From Lentilactobacillus senioris DSM 24302 = JCM 17472 (GTDB taxonomy: Bacteria > Bacillota > Bacilli > Lactobacillales > Lactobacillaceae), in assembly GCF_001436555.1 (NCBI RefSeq), contig NZ_AYZR01000004.1, positions 425,533-489,532 of the forward strand: a DNA stretch of 64,000 nt, in the 5' to 3' direction. The translations under genes and the position numbers were made by a program. Position 1 is the stretch's first letter. Each line of letters starts with the position of its first letter. This document shows, in pieces, positions 41,303 to 50,150 of the stretch. The notes beneath the pieces are model-generated. The model was not told the DNA's origin, ran no database searches, and saw only the letters and a list, made by a program, of their open reading frames with translations.

Positions 41303-42691
41303 TTAGAATTCCGCATTCCCCGGTGTTCTTGGGTAAGGGATCACGTCTCGGATGTTTTCCATCCCAGTTACGTACATCAAGAGGCGTTCAAAGCCAATAC
41401 CAAATCCGGAATGTTCTGTTTCCCCGTATTTCCGTAAATCAAGGTACCATTGGTATTCTTCCATTGGCATATCTAGTTCCTTAATCTTGGCAGCGAGGAC
41501 GTCTTCCCGTTCTTCCCGTTGACTACCACCGATTAATTCCCCAATTTCAGGAACTAAAAGGTCCACAGCAGCAACGGTCTTATCATCATCGTTAACTCTC
41601 ATGTAGAAAGCCTTGATGTCTTTAGGGTAGTCAGTTAAGAAAACTGGTTTCTTAAAGACTTGTTCTGAAAGGTAACGTTCGTGTTCACTTTCAAGATCTA
41701 GCCCCCAATAAACTGGTACTTCGAAGTCAACATCGGCCTTTTGCAAAAGGTCGATAGCTTCGGTGTAAGTGATTTGAGCAAATGGTTCTTCGCGAGTCTT
41801 AGTCAAACGTTCGATTAAGTGTTCGTCAACGTTATCGTTTAAGAATTGTAGTTCATCCATAGCGTGATCGAAGAGGTAGCTAACTACGTACTTCAAGAGT
41901 CCTTCGGCTTCTACGATAACGTCTTTTAAGTCAGCAAATGCCATTTCGGGTTCGATCATCCAAAATTCCGCAGCGTGCCGAGAAGTGTGAGAATTTTCAG
42001 CTCTAAAGGTAGGGCCGAAAGTATAAACGTTCTTGAACGCCAACGCGAATGGTTCTACAGCCAATTGGCCACTAACTGTCAAATTAGTTTCCTTCTTGAA
42101 GAAGTCTTCGTGGTCATCGACCTTTCCGTCTTCGGTGCGTGGCAAGTTTTCCATGTCCAAGGTGGTTACCCGGAACATTTCGCCAGCCCCTTCAGCATCA
42201 CTACTAGTGATAATTGGGGTGTTTACGTAAACGAAATCTTCTGATTGAAGATATTGGTGAATAGCGAAAGCAGCTAAGGAACGGATCCGGAAAACAGCGT
42301 AGAATGTGTTAGTCCGGGGACGTAAGTGGGCCATTGTCCGTAAGTATTCGTAAGTGTGCTTCTTCTTTTGAAGTGGGTAATCGTTGTCAGAATGACCTTC
42401 TAATTCGATGGATTCAGCGTGAATTTCTAAGGGTTGTTTAGCTTCTGGAGTGTAAACAACGGTCCCAGTAACGCCAATCGTAGAGCTAATTGGCAATTTA
42501 GTGAGTTCCTCGTAGTTAGGTAAGTCACTTTGCATAACGATTTGGGCACGCTTGAAGCAGCTACCATCGCTTAATTCGATGAAGCCAACTCGTTTAGAGC
42601 CCCGAACGGTTTTAACCCAACCGTGTAAGGTGATTTGTTCGTCTTCAGCAAAGTGTTGGTCGCTGAATAATTGTTTAACTGTAATATCCAT
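41303..42691 (-). CDS. asnS: Asparaginyl-tRNA synthetase
   Basis: 462 aa from ATG 42691 (GAGGAG upstream). N-terminal OB-fold anticodon domain ('[23 protein letters not shown]'), class II motif 2 '[22 protein letters not shown]' and motif 3 '[30 protein letters not shown]' are complete. It charges tRNA-Asn. Expression is set by the T-box leader immediately upstream, and the palindromic element B lies past the stop. The in-frame sequence before 42691 is part of the leader, not protein. Confidence 0.96.
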   Translation of the reverse strand: MDITVKQLFSDQHFAEDEQITLHGWVKTVRGSKRVGFIELSDGSCFKRAQIVMQSDLPNYEELTKLPISSTIGVTGTVVYTPEAKQPLEIHAESIELEGHSDNDYPLQKKKHTYEYLRTMAHLRPRTNTFYAVFRIRSLAAFAIHQYLQSEDFVYVNTPIITSSDAEGAGEMFRVTTLDMENLPRTEDGKVDDHEDFFKKETNLTVSGQLAVEPFALAFKNVYTFGPTFRAENSHTSRHAAEFWMIEPEMAFADLKDVIVEAEGLLKYVVSYLFDHAMDELQFLNDNVDEHLIERLTKTREEPFAQITYTEAIDLLQKADVDFEVPVYWGLDLESEHERYLSEQVFKKPVFLTDYPKDIKAFYMRVNDDDKTVAAVDLLVPEIGELIGGSQREEREDVLAAKIKELDMPMEEYQWYLDLRKYGETEHSGFGIGFERLLMYVTGMENIRDVIPYPRTPGNAEF

Positions 42692-42711
42692 AATGGTTCT
42701 CCTCTCGATAG

Positions 42712-42990
42712 TTGAGAAAATAAAAAAGCCTTTCCTCCCTTGATAGGGACGAAAGACTTCCGCGGTACCACCCAAATTGTCCGTTACTGCCCGGACCAGC
42801 TTAAACGTACTAACATACGTTCCGCTTGATAACGTTGCGGTGACGGCGCGTCCTACTAAGGAGTTCAGACGGCAACTAAAAGGGTGTTATTCGGTTACCA
42901 AATTTTATTAGGCTCGCACTCTTCCTAACTCGCTTCAAAACTTTAGTAACTTACTTGTCCGCTTTTCTCGTTTTTTTCTGATTGGCTTGA
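42712..42990 (-). promoter_or_regulatory. T-box riboswitch of asnS
   Basis: Minus strand: the T-box TGGGTGGTACCGCGG is at 42760-42774, followed by the terminator hairpin GTCTTTCGTCCC..GGAGGAAAGGC with six T (42722-42756). The long structured stem I region lies before it (42800-42970). Uncharged tRNA-Asn should pair its end with the TGGT bulge and allow read-through. AAC triplets occur near 42894-42906, but I cannot fix the specifier codon by eye. Confidence 0.93.
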
Positions 42991-43018
42991 TTTTAGCATA
43001 GCTGAACGGCTACTGCAA
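42990..43018 (-). promoter_or_regulatory. Promoter of the asnS leader
   Basis: TTGCAG (43013-43018), 17 bases, TAAAAT (42990-42995) on the minus strand, directly before the T-box leader. Confidence 0.7.
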
Positions 43019-43046
43019 GATGGCTGATTTATTTAGGGGTCATTAC

Positions 43047-43105
43047 TTCACCACCATGCCAAATTAGCGTACAATGATAGTACATAATTATTGGAATGAT
43101 TCTAA
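43047..43105 (+). promoter_or_regulatory. fetAB promoter with PerR/Fur-like operator
   Basis: TTCACC (43047-43052), 17 bases, TACAAT (43070-43075). At 43091-43105 TTGGAAT-G-ATTCTAA is a 7-1-7 inverted repeat (6 of 7 pairs), in the early transcribed region. The same right half occurs at the VIT operon (47174-47188). Confidence 0.55.
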
Positions 43106-43121
43106 AGAGGGAGACAAGGGA

Positions 43122-43778
43122 ATGAACATTTTAGAAGTGGAGCACGTTGGCTTTCAAGCGGACAATCGGCAAATTTTAAATGACATTAATTTTACGGTGG
43201 CCGACCAAGAAGTGGTGACCATCTCGGGACCTTCTGGGAGTGGTAAATCAACGTTGGTGCGAATCATTGCTACGTTGCAATCTAGAACTGCCGGTGAGAT
43301 TACATACAACGGTAAAAGTATTGATAGTTATGATCCGATTGAATACCGGCGAGAAGTGTCATACTGTTTTCAACAGCCAACGCTGTTTGGCGATACGGTG
43401 CGGGATAATTTGAAGTTTCCGTATGACATTCGTAACCAAGCTTTTGATGAACAACACGCTCAAAATGCTCTGCAATCAGTAGATTTAGCTGCTAACTATT
43501 TGGATAAACAAATTACGGAACTGTCTGGGGGGGAACGACAACGAGTTGCTTTACTTAGAAACGTGATGTTTCCTCCGCGGATTTTAATTTTAGACGAAGT
43601 TACCGCTGGGTTGGATGAAACCAATAAACATATTGTTCACCAGATGATGCAGCGGTTCAATCAAGACGACAAAATTACGATGTTGATTATTACCCATGAT
43701 CAAGAGGAAATGGATAGTGCTAAACGGTTAATTACCATTGAAAATGGTCAACTTAAGGGGGATGAAAACCGTGAATAA
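43122..43778 (+). CDS. fetA: Iron export ABC transporter, ATP-binding protein
   Basis: 218 aa from ATG 43122 (GGGAGACAAGGG upstream). Walker A 'GPSGSGKST', signature 'LSGGERQRVALLRN', Walker B 'ILILDEVTAGLD' and 'IITHDQEEM'. The pairing with a UPF0014 permease identifies the FetAB (YbbLM) iron exporter, which relieves iron-driven peroxide stress in E. coli. fetB overlaps by 8 bases. A PerR/Fur-like box lies between promoter and start. Confidence 0.85.
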   Translation: MNILEVEHVGFQADNRQILNDINFTVADQEVVTISGPSGSGKSTLVRIIATLQSRTAGEITYNGKSIDSYDPIEYRREVSYCFQQPTLFGDTVRDNLKFPYDIRNQAFDEQHAQNALQSVDLAANYLDKQITELSGGERQRVALLRNVMFPPRILILDEVTAGLDETNKHIVHQMMQRFNQDDKITMLIITHDQEEMDSAKRLITIENGQLKGDENRE

Positions 43779-44547
43779 TTTAGCGATTTCAAATACATCA
43801 TTGGCAATGGCTGCCGGCTTAGTTTTAGTCGCTCTTTTTATTGGTTATCGTGAACGGTTGGGAATTGACCGTGATATGGTCATTGGGGTGATCAGAGCCG
43901 TTATTCAGTTATTCTTGGTAGGTTACTTACTGCGTTATGTAATCAAGGTCGACAGTATTATTTTAACGGTTGTCCTAATGCTGATTATCATTTTCAATGC
44001 TGGGTATAATGCAATGAAGCGCAGCCAGGGAATCCCGCACACTTTTTGGATTTCAGTCGGTGCAATTTTTATCAGTACTACGGTAGCCGTGGGGACGATG
44101 GTGTTAACTCACGCACTGAGATTCATTCCGGCTCAAATGATTCCAATCACCGGGATGATGGCTTCTCAATCCATGGTGGCAATTGGTTTGTGTTATCGTA
44201 ACCTTAACTCTAATTTCCATGATGAACGCCAGCAAGTTCTGGAAAAGCTATCATTAGGGGGAACGGTAAAACAGTCTTCCATGCATATCATTAGAGAAAG
44301 CATTAAAACTGGAATGCAGCCAACGGTAGATGCCACCAAAACGATGGGGATTGTGGCACTTCCTGGGATGATGAGTGGGATGATTTTTGCCGGAGTCAAT
44401 CCAGTCTATGCCATTAAATACCAAATCATGGTAACTTTCATGTTGCTAGCCGCCACTAGTTTAGGATCATTTTTGGCGGTATATTGGTCGTATAAAGGTT
44501 TTTATAATAACAAGGCCCAATTAACTTTACCGGAAGCAAAAAAATAA
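43771..44547 (+). CDS. fetB: Iron export ABC transporter permease (UPF0014)
   Basis: 258 aa from GTG 43771, 7-8 bases after AAGGGGG and overlapping fetA by 8 bases; an ATG three codons earlier touches that ribosome site and is less likely. Six to seven helices and 'GYNAMKRSQGIPHTFWISVGAIF', 'GTVKQSSMHIIRESIKTGMQPTVDATKTMGIVALPGMMSGMIFAG' are the UPF0014/FetB blocks. It moves iron outward with FetA energy. Confidence 0.88.
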   Translation: MNNLAISNTSLAMAAGLVLVALFIGYRERLGIDRDMVIGVIRAVIQLFLVGYLLRYVIKVDSIILTVVLMLIIIFNAGYNAMKRSQGIPHTFWISVGAIFISTTVAVGTMVLTHALRFIPAQMIPITGMMASQSMVAIGLCYRNLNSNFHDERQQVLEKLSLGGTVKQSSMHIIRESIKTGMQPTVDATKTMGIVALPGMMSGMIFAGVNPVYAIKYQIMVTFMLLAATSLGSFLAVYWSYKGFYNNKAQLTLPEAKK

Positions 44548-44548
44548 T

Positions 44549-44582
44549 AAAAAGGAATGCCAGTGGCATTCCTTTTTATTAT
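44549..44582. terminator. Bidirectional terminator of fetAB and dhaT
   Basis: AAAAAGGAATGCCA-G-TGGCATTCCTTTTT between the convergent genes. Confidence 0.93.
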
Positions 44583-44584
44583 TG

Positions 44585-45757
44585 CTATTCTGCATCGTAT
44601 GCTGCTTGGAAAATTTTAACGAGGTCGTCAACAGTTCCCTTGCGAGGGTTAGAGAAGGCGTTGCCGTCTTTTAAGGCATTTTCAGCCATCATCCGGAAGT
44701 CTTCTGGCTTAGCACCAATTTCCTTGATGGATTTTGGAATACCAACGTCTTCTGACATTTGCTTCATGGCTTTAATGGATAATTCAGCGGCATCTCTGGT
44801 TGAAAGACCGTCAGTATTTTCGCCCATGAATTCTGCTAATTCCGCAAATCGTTGTGGATCAGCAATCAAATTGTATTGTTCTACGTAAGGGAGAAGTAAA
44901 GCACAGCAGACACCATGAGGGGCATCGTATTGCCCGCCGAGTTGGTGAGCCATGGCATGAACATAACCTAGGTTGGCGTTGTTAAATGCCATTCCGGCTA
45001 GCATTTCAGCTTCTACCATTGCGGTTCTAGCTTCGAGATTGTGACCATTTGCAACAGCTTCTCGTAAAGAACCTTCAATTAACTTAATAGCTTCAATACA
45101 TTGAGAATCTGTAATGGGGTTGTGATCAACAGAAACGTAAGGTTCAATGGCTTGAACAAACGCGTCCATCCCGGTTGCGGCAGTTAAAGATGCGGGTACA
45201 TCTAACATTAAGGTTGGATCATTAAATGAAACTAGTGGAATGTTACGCCAAGAAACAACTACGAATTTTAAGTGGGTTTCTTCGTTAGTGATTACTGCGT
45301 GTCGGGTTAGTTCTGAACCAGTCCCGGCAGTAGTATTAACAGCGATTAGTGGAGGAAGGGGATTGTTTAAAGTTTCGATTCCGGCTAATTCGGTGATATC
45401 ATCGCCATTAGTTAAAATAATGCCGGCACCCTTACCAGTATCGTGAGCAGAACCACCACCGACAGTAATAATTGAGTCGGCACCTGACTCTTCATAAAGT
45501 TTCTTAACTTCTTTAATGTTGCGTACTTTAGGGTTAGGTTCAACACCGTTATAAATAACGTAATCTACTCCGGCAGCATCTAAAGATGCTAAGGTTTGTT
45601 GAGCTGCTCCGTCCTTTAGGCCTTCCAAAAATTTATCGGTAACGATGACTGGTTTTTTCATTCCCAGCATTTTGGCTCTGTCACCAATTTTTTCAATGAC
45701 TCCAGGCCCAAAGAAATTCACACTGGGCATCAAGAAATCGTAACTGCGTTCACTCAT
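44585..45757 (-). CDS. dhaT: Iron-dependent alcohol dehydrogenase, 1,3-propanediol dehydrogenase type
   Basis: 390 aa from ATG 45757 (AAGGA 8 bases upstream; the frame is open 11 codons more). 'TVGGGSAHDTGKGAG' is the NAD site, 'NTTAGTGSELTRHAVI' the class III ADH signature, and the iron ligands lie in 'AFVQAIE', 'HAMAHQLGGQYDAPHG'. It matches lactobacillus DhaT closely from memory. It reduces 3-hydroxypropionaldehyde (from glycerol) or similar aldehydes to regenerate NAD+, useful for heterofermenters. A CcpA-like cre site follows the promoter. Confidence 0.88.
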   Translation of the reverse strand: MSERSYDFLMPSVNFFGPGVIEKIGDRAKMLGMKKPVIVTDKFLEGLKDGAAQQTLASLDAAGVDYVIYNGVEPNPKVRNIKEVKKLYEESGADSIITVGGGSAHDTGKGAGIILTNGDDITELAGIETLNNPLPPLIAVNTTAGTGSELTRHAVITNEETHLKFVVVSWRNIPLVSFNDPTLMLDVPASLTAATGMDAFVQAIEPYVSVDHNPITDSQCIEAIKLIEGSLREAVANGHNLEARTAMVEAEMLAGMAFNNANLGYVHAMAHQLGGQYDAPHGVCCALLLPYVEQYNLIADPQRFAELAEFMGENTDGLSTRDAAELSIKAMKQMSEDVGIPKSIKEIGAKPEDFRMMAENALKDGNAFSNPRKGTVDDLVKIFQAAYDAE

Positions 45758-45812
45758 AAAAACAATCCTTCTTTCCGTCTCAAGGGACAAATCAATATGT
45801 TTATGAAAAAAA

Positions 45813-45838
45813 TATAAGCGCTTACAGGTTAATTATAA
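45813..45838 (-). promoter_or_regulatory. dhaT promoter with cre-like site
   Basis: Minus strand TATAAT (45833-45838) is followed by TGTAAGCGCTTATA (45813-45826), a palindrome that fits the CcpA cre consensus except at one position. Placement at the transcription start suggests catabolite repression. Confidence 0.65.
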
Positions 45839-45901
45839 TGACAGGGTACTTATTATTCAATAACAAATTACAAAAATCATAAAAAAGTTGAGTCACGCCC
45901 T

Positions 45902-45927
45902 ATATTATTTAGTGGGGTAAATAATAT
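45902..45927. terminator. Hairpin after the quinone reductase gene
   Basis: Perfect 10-base arms ATATTATTTA/TAAATAATAT around GTGGGG, two bases past the minus-strand stop at 45930. No T-run follows on that strand, so termination is uncertain. Confidence 0.5.
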
Positions 45928-45929
45928 TT

Positions 45930-46520
45930 TTAAATTAAATATTTAGATACCTTCTTAAGATCGGCTTGACGTTGAGTTTCAGATCGATTTTCTGGATTGA
46001 AATTGTTCCAGTGATAATTGAATAACCCTAGTTTGTTAAAGGTTCCACGTTTTAAGGCTTTGCTGACGGGATTACCAAAGACCAGTTTATAAAGGAAAGT
46101 GGGGGTACCAGAGACAGTAAAGGTAACAACTCTGGATTTCTTAGGTAAGATATGGGGGCGACTAGATTGGTAGTGGCTTTTACTGAGGACTTTGTCTAAA
46201 AAACCCTTGGTCATGGTTGGCATTACTTCCCACCAGATAGGAAAGATAAAAATAATTTGGTCGGCTTGAGCTAGCCGTTGATAATAGTCCTCTGCAACGG
46301 GATCGACAATTTGTTTGGTTCGCCAATTAGTTAGTTCGGTTGCACTCATAACCGGGTTAAAGTGGTCTGCGTGTAAATCGATTACGTCGACCTCTTCATT
46401 TCGTTGTTGAAGGACTTGAAGGCATTCTTGAGTGATAGCGGCGCCGTAACTACGGTGGTGGGGCTGATTAAATCCAGCGCTTAAAGTATAGGGATGATCA
46501 AAGACGATTACTGTTTTCAT
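45930..46520 (-). CDS. NAD(P)H-dependent quinone/FMN reductase (MdaB/Kef-associated type)
   Basis: 196 aa flavodoxin-like fold: 'VFDHPYTLSAGFNQPHHRSY' at the start, 'VIDLHADHFNPVM', and 'ADQIIFIFPIWWEVMPTMTKGFLDKVL', the FMN-binding FPxWW motif of NQO1/MdaB-like enzymes. Two-electron reduction of quinones avoids radical formation. The divergent MarR gene at 46609 with two matching palindromes between them points to induction by quinones or electrophiles. Confidence 0.88.
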   Translation of the reverse strand: MKTVIVFDHPYTLSAGFNQPHHRSYGAAITQECLQVLQQRNEEVDVIDLHADHFNPVMSATELTNWRTKQIVDPVAEDYYQRLAQADQIIFIFPIWWEVMPTMTKGFLDKVLSKSHYQSSRPHILPKKSRVVTFTVSGTPTFLYKLVFGNPVSKALKRGTFNKLGLFNYHWNNFNPENRSETQRQADLKKVSKYLI

Positions 46521-46545
46521 AATTAACTACCTCGTTTGCATTTTT

Positions 46546-46605
46546 ATATTCCGTGGAATATTATATACATAGTAAAAGAAAAGTCAAATATATTCGGAGG
46601 AATAT
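46546..46605. promoter_or_regulatory. Two MarR-type operators between the quinone reductase and marR
   Basis: O1 46546-46561 ATATTCCGTGGAATAT and O2 46590-46605 ATATTCGGAGGAATAT: same 16-base site differing by two bases, spaced 44 bases centre to centre. O2 contains the GGAGG ribosome site of marR (46596-46600). O1 sits 26-41 bases before the quinone reductase start. Confidence 0.75.
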
Positions 46606-46608
46606 AAA

Positions 46609-47100
46609 ATGAAAAACATTAATAATGAAACTTTGGATACATTAGCCAATCAAATTAATAGTGAATTGACTACGTTTCGTAATCGAGAAATTGATCCCCA
46701 AACTAATGAATGGTTCAAACAGCACAGTTCATCAGCCGTAAGGGACTTAATTACTAAGTTAAAAATTACTGATTTGGATTTAATTACCATTATTGAACAG
46801 TATCCTGAAAGTCGACTAAGTGATTTGACGCAATTTACTAATGTAAGGCAGGGGACCGTTTCGAAAATGGTAAATAAGTTTGTAAAGCTGGGATTAGTTG
46901 CTAAATATCATCAAGGTGATAATTTAAAGAACACTTATTTGCAATTAACCACTAGCGGAACTGAGTTAGCTGAACTTCATATTGAGTTTCATCGAATTAA
47001 CCAGCAAAAAATGAAAAAGGCTTTAAGCGATTTTTCTGCCGCGGATCTCCAGGTAGTTGCCAATTTCTTACAGCGGATTAATGAATTAGACGGCCAGTAA
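46609..47100 (+). CDS. MarR-family regulator
   Basis: 163 aa. Winged helix 'RLSDLTQFTNVRQGTVSKMVNKFVKLGLVAKYHQGDNLKNTYLQLT' in the middle and dimerization helices at both ends. No cysteine, so it is a ligand-binding rather than thiol-switch type. GGAGG 8 bases before ATG 46609 is embedded in a palindrome that matches the operator upstream of the divergent quinone reductase, so the protein likely represses both genes, its own also by masking the ribosome-site DNA. Confidence 0.9.
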   Translation: MKNINNETLDTLANQINSELTTFRNREIDPQTNEWFKQHSSSAVRDLITKLKITDLDLITIIEQYPESRLSDLTQFTNVRQGTVSKMVNKFVKLGLVAKYHQGDNLKNTYLQLTTSGTELAELHIEFHRINQQKMKKALSDFSAADLQVVANFLQRINELDGQ

Positions 47101-47134
47101 AGTAGGCTCAGCTTCCTTATCAATCCTTGGTAAG

Positions 47135-47188
47135 TTGCGTTTTTATTCAAAATAGCGTAGAATCAGAATTTGTTAATAATGATTCTAA
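47135..47188 (+). promoter_or_regulatory. VIT operon promoter with PerR/Fur-like operator
   Basis: TTGCGT (47135-47140), 17 bases, TAGAAT (47158-47163). TAATAAT-G-ATTCTAA at 47174-47188 is a 7-1-7 box with 12 of 14 positions of the B. subtilis PerR consensus TTATAATNATTATAA, placed just after the start of transcription. Confidence 0.65.
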
Positions 47189-47209
47189 TTTACATACGGA
47201 GATGACATT

Positions 47210-47887
47210 TTGAAGAAAAAACTATCACTTGCTCAAAAAGTTAATATTTTGCGGGCCAGCGTTATGGGGGCGAATGACGGTATTTTATCAGTAGCCGGAA
47301 TCGTTGTTGGGGTGGCTGGTGCTACCACTAATAGCTTTGCAATTTTAATTTCCGGGTTGGCTGGCATGTTAGCGGGGACAGTATCCATGGCCATGGGGGA
47401 ATACGTTTCAGTTAATACCCAAAAAGATGCTCAAAAACAGGCGGTAGAAAATGAAAAACAGGCATTAAAAGATAACTACCAACAGGAATTTGAATTTGTA
47501 GAAACCAAGTACAGTGATACTGGTATGGCACCAGCTCTGGCTCATCAAGCCACTAAGGAAATGCTAGCCAAAGATCCATTAACTGCAGTAGTCCGGGAAC
47601 GATATGGATTTGATGCTAATGAATTCACCAGTCCTTATGATGCCGCCATTGCTTCCATGATTTCATTTCCAACCGGTTCGGTTTTACCTTTACTAGCTAT
47701 TTGGCTCTTTCCTAAGGACATCAGGGTTACCGCGACTATTATTGCCGTTACTTTGGCGTTAGCAGTTACCGGCTATTTTGCCGCCATCTTAGGTAAGTCC
47801 GATTGGAAACGAGGCATTTTACGGAACGTGGTGGCAGGATTGCTTACCATGATTGTGACTTACTATATCGGGACGTTATTTGCCTAG
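47210..47887 (+). CDS. VIT1/CCC1-family iron/manganese transporter (first copy)
   Basis: 225 aa. 'LRASVMGANDGILSVAGIVVGVAGAT' is the family's first helix with the metal-site NDG; 'AGTVSMAMGEYVSVNTQKDAQ' and the C-terminal 'FPTGSVLPLLAIWLFP' are also typical. The cytoplasmic Glu-rich metal-binding domain (about residues 70-125) is present. It moves Fe2+ or Mn2+ out of the cytoplasm. TTG start at 47210 with GGAG 8 bases upstream. Followed by a second family gene after 11 bases; a PerR-like box precedes it. Confidence 0.88.
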   Translation: MKKKLSLAQKVNILRASVMGANDGILSVAGIVVGVAGATTNSFAILISGLAGMLAGTVSMAMGEYVSVNTQKDAQKQAVENEKQALKDNYQQEFEFVETKYSDTGMAPALAHQATKEMLAKDPLTAVVRERYGFDANEFTSPYDAAIASMISFPTGSVLPLLAIWLFPKDIRVTATIIAVTLALAVTGYFAAILGKSDWKRGILRNVVAGLLTMIVTYYIGTLFA

Positions 47888-47898
47888 GAGGGAAAAAT

Positions 47899-48615
47899 AT
47901 GCAAGTTGAAACTCATAAATCATCCCAAGCTACCAAACCGGCTAAGAATAAAATGACGATGGATGAAAAATTAAACGCGTTAAGAGCCGGGGTCCTCGGC
48001 TCCAATGACGGTATTCTAACCGTAGTTGGCGTTTTATTCAGTGTTGCGGCAGCGACGACTAATAGTTTTACTATTTTTATTGCTGGATTATCTGATTTAC
48101 TCGCCTGTGCGTTTTCAATGGCTTCCGGAGAATATGCTTCTGTAAGTACCCAAAAAGATACTGAAAAAGCAGCGGTGGCTAAGGAAGAGCAGCTATTACA
48201 AACTAATTTTGAAGATGAAGTCAAAGTAGTTCAGCAATATTACATAGCTAAGGGAGTGACTCCAGCTACGGCGTTGGCAATTGCACAAGATTTAATGGCT
48301 AAAAAGCCGTTAGAAACGATCGTGGATGTTAAGTACGACATTAAACTAGGTCATTATATGAATCCGTGGGATGCAGCTTTTGCATCACTGTTTTCCGCAG
48401 CGGCCGGAGGAATTTTTCCGTTAGCTGCGATTACATTATTGCCGGATGCCATTAAATGGCCGGGAACTATTTTAGCAGTCTGCGTTTCCGTGGCGTTAAC
48501 TGGTTATTTAAGTGCTAAGCTAGGAAAAGGCAACGTCAAAGTTGCCGTTATTCGAAATATCTTGGTGGGAATTATTACTATTATTATTCACTACGGAATT
48601 GGGAAATTATTTTAA
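47899..48615 (+). CDS. VIT1/CCC1-family iron/manganese transporter (second copy)
   Basis: 238 aa from ATG 47899 (AGGAGGG upstream), 11 bases after the first copy. 'LRAGVLGSNDGILTVVGVLFSVAAAT' and 'ACAFSMASGEYASVSTQKDTE' mirror the first copy, but identity is only around half. The N-terminal roughly 20 residues add a Thr/Lys-rich extension. Two co-transcribed VIT genes suggest a heteromer or two substrates (Fe and Mn). Confidence 0.88.
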   Translation: MQVETHKSSQATKPAKNKMTMDEKLNALRAGVLGSNDGILTVVGVLFSVAAATTNSFTIFIAGLSDLLACAFSMASGEYASVSTQKDTEKAAVAKEEQLLQTNFEDEVKVVQQYYIAKGVTPATALAIAQDLMAKKPLETIVDVKYDIKLGHYMNPWDAAFASLFSAAAGGIFPLAAITLLPDAIKWPGTILAVCVSVALTGYLSAKLGKGNVKVAVIRNILVGIITIIIHYGIGKLF

Positions 48616-48619
48616 ACTC

Positions 48620-48659
48620 AAAAAAGGATTAACACTTAATTGTGTTAATCCTTTTTTTG
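48620..48659 (+). terminator. Terminator of the VIT operon
   Basis: AAAAAAGGATTAACAC-TTAATT-GTGTTAATCCTTTTTTT. Confidence 0.94.
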
Positions 48660-48702
48660 AAAGCTATCATGGTCATCTTACTGACTGTAGTTTTGTGGAT
48701 GA

Positions 48703-49509
48703 TTATTCTAGTGTTCCGGTGGTTGGCAAATCCGCATCACTGACTTGGTATTGGTTAAATAGTTTTTGGTAACGGTCAATTTCTTCTGGGGTATCTTCCG
48801 TACTGTAAAAACTAATTTGGCCTTTTTCCTGGTTATCGGTGTTAAGGTTGCCTTCGTTGAGTTTGTGCTTGAGCATCTTGGTTACCCCTAAGAAACCATC
48901 GTAAAAGTTGGCATTAGGGAAAAATTCTTGAATGCTGTTACGGACAAATGGGTAGTGAGTGCAGCCTAAGACCACGCCGTCAATTTGGTTGGCGTTAAAT
49001 TCACTGAGGTTATCAGCTAAAAAGTCTTTAATAGCTGGACCACTAACTACCCCAGTTTCAATAATATCAACTAGCCCGGGTAGTGGCTTAAGATCAATTT
49101 GAGTTTGATCTTCAAAGCGATGATATTGAGCCTGAAACTTAGTTAGTTTCATAGTTAAAGCGGTCCCTAACACTAAGATATCTTGGTTGCCAGCTTCCAC
49201 AGCTGGTTTTAGGGCTGGTTCAATGCCAATGATAGGAACATTATATTCAGCCATTAATTCAGTTTTAGCAGCACTGGTGGCCGTGTTACAAGCAATTACA
49301 ATGGCTTTAACACCCTTGTTCAATAAGAATTCCACATTATTGCGAGAAAATTGGAGGATCTGGTCTTTTTCCTTGTCACCATAAGGGGCGTTTTTAGAAT
49401 CCCCTAAAAAAATGAATGACTCGTTAGGCAAGATAGTTGCCATAGTTTTTAGAGTTGAAAGCCCCCCGATTCCAGAATCAAATACCCCAATTGGCCGATT
49501 ATCAGTCAT
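48703..49509 (-). CDS. murI: Glutamate racemase
   Basis: 268 aa from ATG 49509 (GGAG 8 bases upstream). 'IGVFDSGIGGLSTLK' holds the first catalytic region, 'IVIACNTATSAA' the first catalytic cysteine and 'GVVLGCTHYPFV' the second (Cys-Thr-His). It makes D-glutamate for peptidoglycan. Conventional length. Convergent with the VIT operon; the divergent YbaK-like gene starts 125 bases away. Confidence 0.95.
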   Translation of the reverse strand: MTDNRPIGVFDSGIGGLSTLKTMATILPNESFIFLGDSKNAPYGDKEKDQILQFSRNNVEFLLNKGVKAIVIACNTATSAAKTELMAEYNVPIIGIEPALKPAVEAGNQDILVLGTALTMKLTKFQAQYHRFEDQTQIDLKPLPGLVDIIETGVVSGPAIKDFLADNLSEFNANQIDGVVLGCTHYPFVRNSIQEFFPNANFYDGFLGVTKMLKHKLNEGNLNTDNQEKGQISFYSTEDTPEEIDRYQKLFNQYQVSDADLPTTGTLE

Positions 49510-49634
49510 GGTTTCATCTCCAGTTCGAAAGTTTTGTAGCTTATATTGTAGCATTGAATGCCGGCAATTCAAAATATGGTTGTTAATTTGAGTTACCGGT
49601 TTATAATGAGGGCAAATTGAAGGCGGTGATGTTG

Positions 49635-50099
49635 GTGAGTTTAGAGGCGGTTAAACAGTATTTTGCAGAACAAGGATTGGCAGGTAGAATTGTAGTTCAC
49701 GATCAGGCTAGTGATACAGTAGAACATGCGGCAACGGTAATTGGTTGTTCGCCAGGGCAAATTGCTAAAACCATGGCTTTTCAACAAAAAGAAGGCGTGG
49801 TGTTAGTAGTTATGGCCGGTGATTATAAAATTAACAATCAGGCCTACAAGGCCCAATTTCACCAAAAAGCCTCTATGGTGCCGTTTGCTGAAGTGGCTAC
49901 CATAGTGGGACACGAACCGGGAGGAGTGTGTCCTTTTGCAATTAATCCCGGTATCTCAATTTATCTAGACGAATCATTGAATCAATACGAAACGGTCTAT
50001 CCGGCAGCAGGAAGTCCAGATAGCACAATTGAACTAACAGTGGCTGAATTAGCTAAGTATAGTCAGGGAACCTGGGTGGCGGTAACTAAACCCAGATAA
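49635..50099 (+). CDS. YbaK/ProX-family aminoacyl-tRNA deacylase
   Basis: 154 aa. 'AATVIGCSPGQIAKTMAFQQ' (conserved Lys in IAKTM), 'MAGDYKINNQAYKAQF', and 'GHEPGGVCPFAINPGISIYLDESL' (GGxxPF loop) are the YbaK/ProX signatures. It hydrolyses mischarged tRNAs in trans. GTG 49635 is chosen because AAGGCGGTGAT (49620-49630), one base off the full anti-SD complement, sits 8 bases ahead; ATG at 49629 falls inside that match. Confidence 0.88.
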   Translation: MSLEAVKQYFAEQGLAGRIVVHDQASDTVEHAATVIGCSPGQIAKTMAFQQKEGVVLVVMAGDYKINNQAYKAQFHQKASMVPFAEVATIVGHEPGGVCPFAINPGISIYLDESLNQYETVYPAAGSPDSTIELTVAELAKYSQGTWVAVTKPR

Positions 50100-50150
50100 A
50101 AAGAGGAGTGAGCTTAGAAGTTAGGGACTTTTAAACTCACTCCTCTTTAT
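50099..50150. terminator. Bidirectional terminator
   Basis: AAAGAGGAGTGAG.. CTCACTCCTCTTT between the convergent deacylase and antiporter genes. Confidence 0.9.
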
